Below, one piece after another: positions 62,226 through 64,000 of a DNA stretch of 64,000 bases (position 1 is its first letter; every line of letters starts with the position of its first letter). A program made the position numbers and the translations under genes. The notes beneath the pieces were generated by a model. It had not been told where the DNA came from, ran no database searches, and worked only from the letters and a program-made list of their open reading frames with translations. Source of the DNA: Neoechinorhynchus agilis (taxonomy: Eukaryota; Acanthocephala); the NCBI GenBank assembly GCA_051530055.1, contig CM121341.1, positions 8,618,001 to 8,682,000 of the forward strand, in the 5' to 3' direction.

Positions 62226-64000
62226 AATGTTCGTGAATACTTATTTACTTTAAAAATGAAAAAAAATAGACTCGATAGTAATGTAAGTTCTTTGCAAGCC
62301 GTATTAGAGATATCGTATTTTTTTATCAGACATTCCGGAAGTAGTTGATAATCAGATATGTCTTAGGCGATGCCTCTGCAAGATTTCCCTTTTCGGCAGA
62401 TTTGGTTTTCTATAAAAAGCCTTGGACGCAAAATTCCTCATTTCGAGGATGATTCCTTGAGTTCTTAGCGTACATCGAAATGCCAGTTCAAGAATCGATT
62501 TCTAGTTAATATGCTTACATTGGCGCCATGAGCTAAAAAAATTCAATTGCTTCTTTTACTTCTTGAGTGTTTTGAACGCATTGAATTCTGTATATTACAT
62601 CGTTTCAATAAGAGAGAGAGAGTATTTTTAAGAGAATAAGGATTAGAAGTCGATCAATACGACTGTTTATTTAGATGGGGAAAAAATGAAGAAACATAAA
62701 AAAGGCAACGATGGATCGGTATTGAGCGACGTTAATCCAGAATGGATTCTTTAAATCCCAACCAAAAAAGCGGTTGCGTTTGATGAGCACTTTTTAGTTA
62801 TGCTACATGAGAAAACTCAACAAATGACTTCACGTCTACAAATGTCGAACTTTACCACTTTTTTTGCTCTTTAAAGGTCACGGCGGGAACTAAATTTACG
62901 GTGTCTCATAGTTGGTCCACCGCTGGTGTTCCCGGAAACATCTAGTACCTCCTCTATGTAATCGTCTGCTTTATGTGCTGCTACGGCACACCGTCTGCTT
63001 ATGCTTTCCTCCTTCTTCGGTTATTACAAACGTGACAGTCGTTAAGATGCTTTAATGAGCTCTACTCAACCCAAACTTTATGGAACTTTGATTTTTAAAA
63101 ATCATTCGGGATCGTTTTATTGCTGCAGGTCGTCGTATTTGAATCCGTTTCCCTTTCTCAACCTTTTGACGAATTAAAAATGGTTCAATATTTGTTCATC
63201 TCTTTTTGATTTATATCAATAACAACATTAGTAATCAAACTAGGAAAGGAATTGACACTGAGGTTATTGACTTTTGACCAAAAGTAACCTCAACCGGCAA
63301 TTTAAACACTTCGTACGTTGCACTTTTTCCAACATTTCTATATACATTTCAAGTACCTAATCACAAACGGTGACTACTTAGGCATATAGAAAATTTATTG
63401 AAATAATTAAATCAAGAGTTTAAAGCTTCATTTTCATACTAAGAACCAAAACAGCATTTGTTTCTTCATTTTTAAGAGTGAAACTTTTCATTTTGACAAC
63501 GAGACGTGAGGATATTATCATTAAATCGCCCGAAATTTCACATCAAACGCGTTCCATCCTTCACTTAGTCTTAAATAAAAAATTCTTTTCGAGTGTGTCC
63601 GATCTCTACAAATTTTACTCTACGGATATCCCGTATTTTGCAACCTTTCCAAATCATAAATTCATCGCCTTGAGATGCCTCACTTACCGAGGGTCTTTAT
63701 AAGATTTTCGTCAACCTTTTTTTAGCGATATCTAGTGAAACTTGTAAGCTTTAAGCGGATTTTTAATGTTTTAGCTTTGCAGCCTAAAAACGTTAGTTGT
63801 TGTTTTACAATGAAACATCGATTATCCGAAACGTCGATTTTATCCGAAAAAGCCCTACTAATCAATTATTGTTGATAGATAAGAGAATCAGAAACTTTAT
63901 AGCGAAAAGAAGGTATCCAAAAGTACAGAGGCGATCAAAAAGTGATTATTTTAAACACCAAAAGCTTGATATCTTTATTTTTTTGAAAGCAACTCTTTCA
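62226..64000. other. Window end, no supported gene
   Basis: AT-rich. An open frame at 63,478-63,702 (74 codons) has no recognised motif. A (GA)n run lies at about 62,611-62,625. If a + strand gene starts at 60,290 its next exon could lie here, but I could not identify it. Confidence 0.4.

Overview
This is a window of animal nuclear DNA. It is moderately AT-rich, and its genes carry very short spliceosomal introns, mostly 43-72 bases and almost all GT-AG. The protein set is metazoan: an ELOVL6-type elongase, a C18orf32 (UPF0729) homologue, an ING-type PHD protein, UBE2D, N-myristoyltransferase, cactin, a RING/RAWUL Polycomb-type protein, UCHL5 (UCH37), TYW1 with its N-terminal membrane anchor, and an LRRFIP homologue. 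I cannot name the species. Nothing looks bacterial or organellar.

Layout. 0-8 kb: elongase (+), C18orf32-like gene (-), a tandem repeat, ING gene (+) and a first UBE2D gene (+). 8-25.9 kb is a repeat-dominated accessory region: dispersed repeats, a roughly 202-bp satellite in three arrays, an RTE-type LINE fragment, a long inverted repeat made of Penelope-like sequence around an LTR-element fossil, a second UBE2D copy on a segmental duplication, and a nearly complete LINE inserted into one satellite array. 26-35 kb: N-myristoyltransferase (-), three foldback elements, a decayed LINE and cactin (-). 35-41.7 kb is mostly repeats and anonymous DNA, with one small orphan membrane-protein ORF. 41.7-49.3 kb: RING/RAWUL gene (-), a CpG/CCG-rich promoter, an inverted array of tRNA-derived SINE units, and UCHL5 (-). 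49.5-64 kb: hairpin tandem repeats, TYW1 (+) and LRRFIP (-) meeting tail to tail with 2 bases between stop codons, a LINE inside an LRRFIP intron, and a 12-copy tandem repeat.

The host genes do not form a pathway. They are ordinary housekeeping and regulatory genes: lipid elongation, chromatin reading, ubiquitin conjugation and removal, protein myristoylation, splicing, tRNA modification and cytoskeletal or innate signalling. I rebuilt exon structures by matching remembered family sequences to the reading frames and splice phases. In NMT, cactin, RING/RAWUL, UCHL5, TYW1 and LRRFIP the exon lengths sum to whole codons. The most interesting non-genic signals are a recurring hammerhead-ribozyme-like core in many foldback repeats, a candidate AG-AC intron in the elongase, a LINE whose junctions rejoin almost exactly within one satellite unit, and two convergent genes whose AATAAA signals lie inside their own last codons.
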